Origin: Acidobacteriota bacterium | Lineage (GTDB): Bacteria; Acidobacteriota; Blastocatellia; RBC074 | DNA: 7,755 bases | Assembly (NCBI GenBank): GCA_017991275.1 | Contig: JAGNMH010000234.1 | Coordinates: 1 to 7,755, forward strand | Reading direction: 5' to 3' | The notes under the pieces: generated by a model | What the model was told of the DNA's origin: nothing | What the model saw: only the letters and a program-made list of their open reading frames with translations | The model's database searches: none | Shown: piece by piece, positions 6,229 to 7,755 of the stretch | How positions within the stretch are numbered: the stretch's first letter is position 1 | Layout: each line of letters starts with the position of its first letter | Position numbers and translations under genes: made by a program

Positions 6229-6284
6229 GTTCGCGGTTCACGGTTCGCAGTTCGCAGTTCGCAGCCACTGTGAACTGCGAACTC
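6229..6284. repeat. Five tandem heptamers plus hairpin at the purE-purK junction
   Basis: Bases 6229-6263 are five 7-bp units (gttcgcg, gttcacg, then gttcgca three times). Bases 6249-6260 pair perfectly with 6272-6283 across an 11-base loop, so the block is also a hairpin. It fills nearly all of the 59-bp gap between the purE stop and the purK ATG, overlapping the purE stop at 6283-6285. In the mRNA the hairpin lies just upstream of the purK start, where it could tune purK translation; this is inference. Confidence 0.85.
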
Positions 6285-6783
6285 AGAGAGGAAGGACGTC
6301 ACTTAAAACTTTGCTGGTTTGCTCTTCGCGAAACTGGCGCAGCCGCTGGCGCAATTCAGGCCGCGAGTTAGCCAGAATCGCCACCGCCAGCAATGCGGCG
6401 TTGGTGGCTCCGGCTTTGCCAATCGCCAATGTCCCGACCGGGATGCCGCCGGGCATTTGGGCAATCGAAAGCAGCGAATCCATTCCCTTCAGCGCGTGGC
6501 TTTCGACTGGAACTCCGAGCACTGGGATCAATGTCTGAGCCGCGACCATTCCGGGCAAATGAGCAGCGCCGCCTGCTCCGGCGATGATGACTTCGATCCC
6601 GCGCGATTCGGCAGAGGCGGCAAATTCAGCCATCAACGCCGGAGTTCGATGCGCTGAAACAATCCGGCATTCATGTTCGATGCCAAAACTGGTCAACACT
6701 TCGTCGGCGTGACGCATGGTTTCCCAATCGGATTTGCTGCCCATAATCACTGACACCAGCGGTTTGTTCGTTTCTGTATTCAT
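6283..6783 (-). CDS. purE: N5-carboxyaminoimidazole ribonucleotide mutase PurE
   Basis: The 166-residue product is class I PurE, which moves the carboxyl group of N5-CAIR to carbon 4 to give CAIR. Motifs in order are VIMGSKSDWETM (S16, D19 contact the phosphate), VSAHRTP with catalytic H45, AGAGGAAHLPGMVAA, GVPV and the later LLSIAQMPGGIPVGTLAIG. Length and spacing are normal for the octameric bacterial enzyme. The ATG at 6781-6783 is chosen because the conserved core begins at residue 9. No Shine-Dalgarno is visible on the minus strand before it. The presence of PurK directly downstream agrees with the two-enzyme PurK/PurE route. It is divergent from the universal stress protein gene. Confidence 0.97.
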   Translation of the reverse strand: MNTETNKPLVSVIMGSKSDWETMRHADEVLTSFGIEHECRIVSAHRTPALMAEFAASAESRGIEVIIAGAGGAAHLPGMVAAQTLIPVLGVPVESHALKGMDSLLSIAQMPGGIPVGTLAIGKAGATNAALLAVAILANSRPELRQRLRQFREEQTSKVLSDVLPL

Positions 6784-7207
6784 GGTTTTAGGAGTTTTAT
6801 TGCGAGACGGCCATCATCCATGAAGCTCCCGTGCAGATCAAGACGGCACATTGCAAAGGCCATTAAATAACGGCGAAGTAAGCATCAATTGCCGCCATCA
6901 AAAGAATGACAAATTACATCAGGTGGAAAGGAGAATGACCTGCCACTGTGCCACCTCACCCAAAACAAATGCGCAAAAATACACGATGAACCAGGTACTT
7001 GTCGCAAAACACACAGCTTTCAACGGACTTCCACTAATCTTTTGAGCCGGCATAGTGTTTGCCCTGTTGATGGTCAAAACATGTTTAGACTGCGGGTAAA
7101 ACAACCGAAGGCTTGGCCAAAACAGTCGAGATTTTTTCGCTACGGTTGGACATTACCGCAGCCCCTAACCATTCATAGTTTGAGAAAAAGAAAAGGAGGA
7201 ATTTGGT
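6784..7207. other. 424-bp divergent gap between purE and the stress protein gene
   Basis: This is the longest gap and the only one without an obvious tandem or inverted repeat array. No tRNA, riboswitch or terminator was recognised. A short open frame at 6936-7045 (36 codons from ATG, with aggtgg 8 bases before it) resembles nothing known and is not called as a gene. A TTGGAC at 7146-7151 with a CATTCA-like hexamer at 7170-7175 (18-base spacing) could be a weak promoter for the downstream gene, but the match is poor. The region should hold the promoters of both divergent genes. Confidence 0.45.
7193..7200 (+). promoter_or_regulatory. Ribosome binding site of the stress protein gene
   Basis: AAGGAGGA lies seven bases before ATG 7208. 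It is the strongest Shine-Dalgarno in the window and fixes the start. Confidence 0.85.
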
Positions 7208-7755
7208 ATGAAAGACAAGATGAGAATTCTGATCGCCTACGACGGGTCGAAATGTGCAGATGCCGCTTTGACTGATCTAAAACGCGCCGGGCTTCCACGT
7301 AACGTCGAAGCTCACGTTTTATCTGTTTACGGAGACTGGATGCCTCTGCCATCCAGTTATGGGATGGTCGAAACCAGTTTCACGAAGTATGTGCAGGATT
7401 GGGAAAATGGCGCTTTGGCAATGGCTGAGCGTGCTTGTTTGGAACTGAAATCCTCATTCCCTGATTGGGAAATTGGCGCAGAGGCCGGATCAGGATCGCC
7501 AGCCGGACTGATACTACAAAAGGCCGATGCGCTGAAATCGGATTTGATTGTAGTCGGCTCTCACGGACGTTCGGCTATTGGGCGGCTGCTTCTTGGCAGT
7601 GTTTCGCAAAAAGTACTGCATGCGGCCCACGGCAACGTGCGCATAGCACGTGAGAGTACGCCAGAATCTGATACGCCTATTCGACTAATTATCGGATTGG
7701 ATGGTTCAGCAGGGGCTGACGCTGCAGTTAAAGCCGTGGCCGCGCGACATTGGCC
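7208..7755 (+). CDS. Universal stress protein, tandem-domain type (partial)
   Basis: Translation from ATG 7208 stays open to the window edge (182 complete codons), so the 3' end is missing. The first UspA domain covers about residues 5-150. It begins MRILIAYDGS with D12, and carries the ATP-binding signature G-2x-G-9x-G-S as G117, G120, G130 and S131 within VGSHGRSAIGRLLLGSVS. A second domain starts near residue 158 with RLIIGLDGS (D165), which makes it a two-domain Usp like UspE-type proteins. Such proteins bind ATP and help cells survive starvation or stress; the exact role of this one is unknown. It is divergent from purE and has no visible operon partner in the window. Confidence 0.9.
   Translation, partial: MKDKMRILIAYDGSKCADAALTDLKRAGLPRNVEAHVLSVYGDWMPLPSSYGMVETSFTKYVQDWENGALAMAERACLELKSSFPDWEIGAEAGSGSPAGLILQKADALKSDLIVVGSHGRSAIGRLLLGSVSQKVLHAAHGNVRIARESTPESDTPIRLIIGLDGSAGADAAVKAVAARHW

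Noticed and set aside
6922..6957. Possible insertion-sequence end remnant (ggcacagtggcagg-like bases on the minus strand)
   Set aside because: It faintly recalls IS21-type terminal repeats, but there is no second end, no transposase fragment and no target duplication.

Overview
The window reads as an ordinary chromosomal stretch of a free-living bacterium with roughly balanced base composition, mostly housekeeping genes with small gaps. Glycyl-tRNA synthetase, UppP, a DinB-family protein, PsuG, a cyanobacterial/plant-looking GlgC, PlsC, PurE/PurK and a universal stress protein do not fix the taxon. The gaps filled with short tandem and inverted repeats recall Acidobacteriota of the Blastocatellia type (and, by analogy, cyanobacterial STRR heptamers), but that placement is inference.

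Layout: the 3' end of glyS (2-193, +) is followed by uppP (270-1127, +). A 26-bp palindrome separates uppP from a convergent pair on the minus strand, the DinB-like gene (1200-1694) and psuG (1811-2716). psuG is divergent from glgC (2924-4207, +), which is followed by a 1-acyl-glycerol-3-phosphate acyltransferase gene (about 4294-5010, +). That gene converges on purK (5039-6223, -), which lies downstream of purE (6283-6783, -). A 424-bp gap separates divergent purE from a universal stress protein gene (from 7208, +) that runs off the window.

Functions: purE and purK together convert AIR to CAIR in purine synthesis. GlgC makes ADP-glucose for glycogen. PlsC makes phosphatidic acid for membrane lipid. 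UppP recycles the undecaprenyl carrier for cell wall synthesis. PsuG breaks down pseudouridine 5'-phosphate. They look like independent housekeeping units; only purE-purK is a clear pathway operon.

The most striking content is non-coding. Seven of the eight gaps carry a hairpin-capable repeat. In four places it contains a 35-bp block that divides into five 7-bp units, and the units differ between places. Two repeats have entered coding sequence: residues 6-17 of PsuG and the last 14 residues of PurK are encoded by repeat. No CRISPR array, RNA gene or intact transposon was seen.
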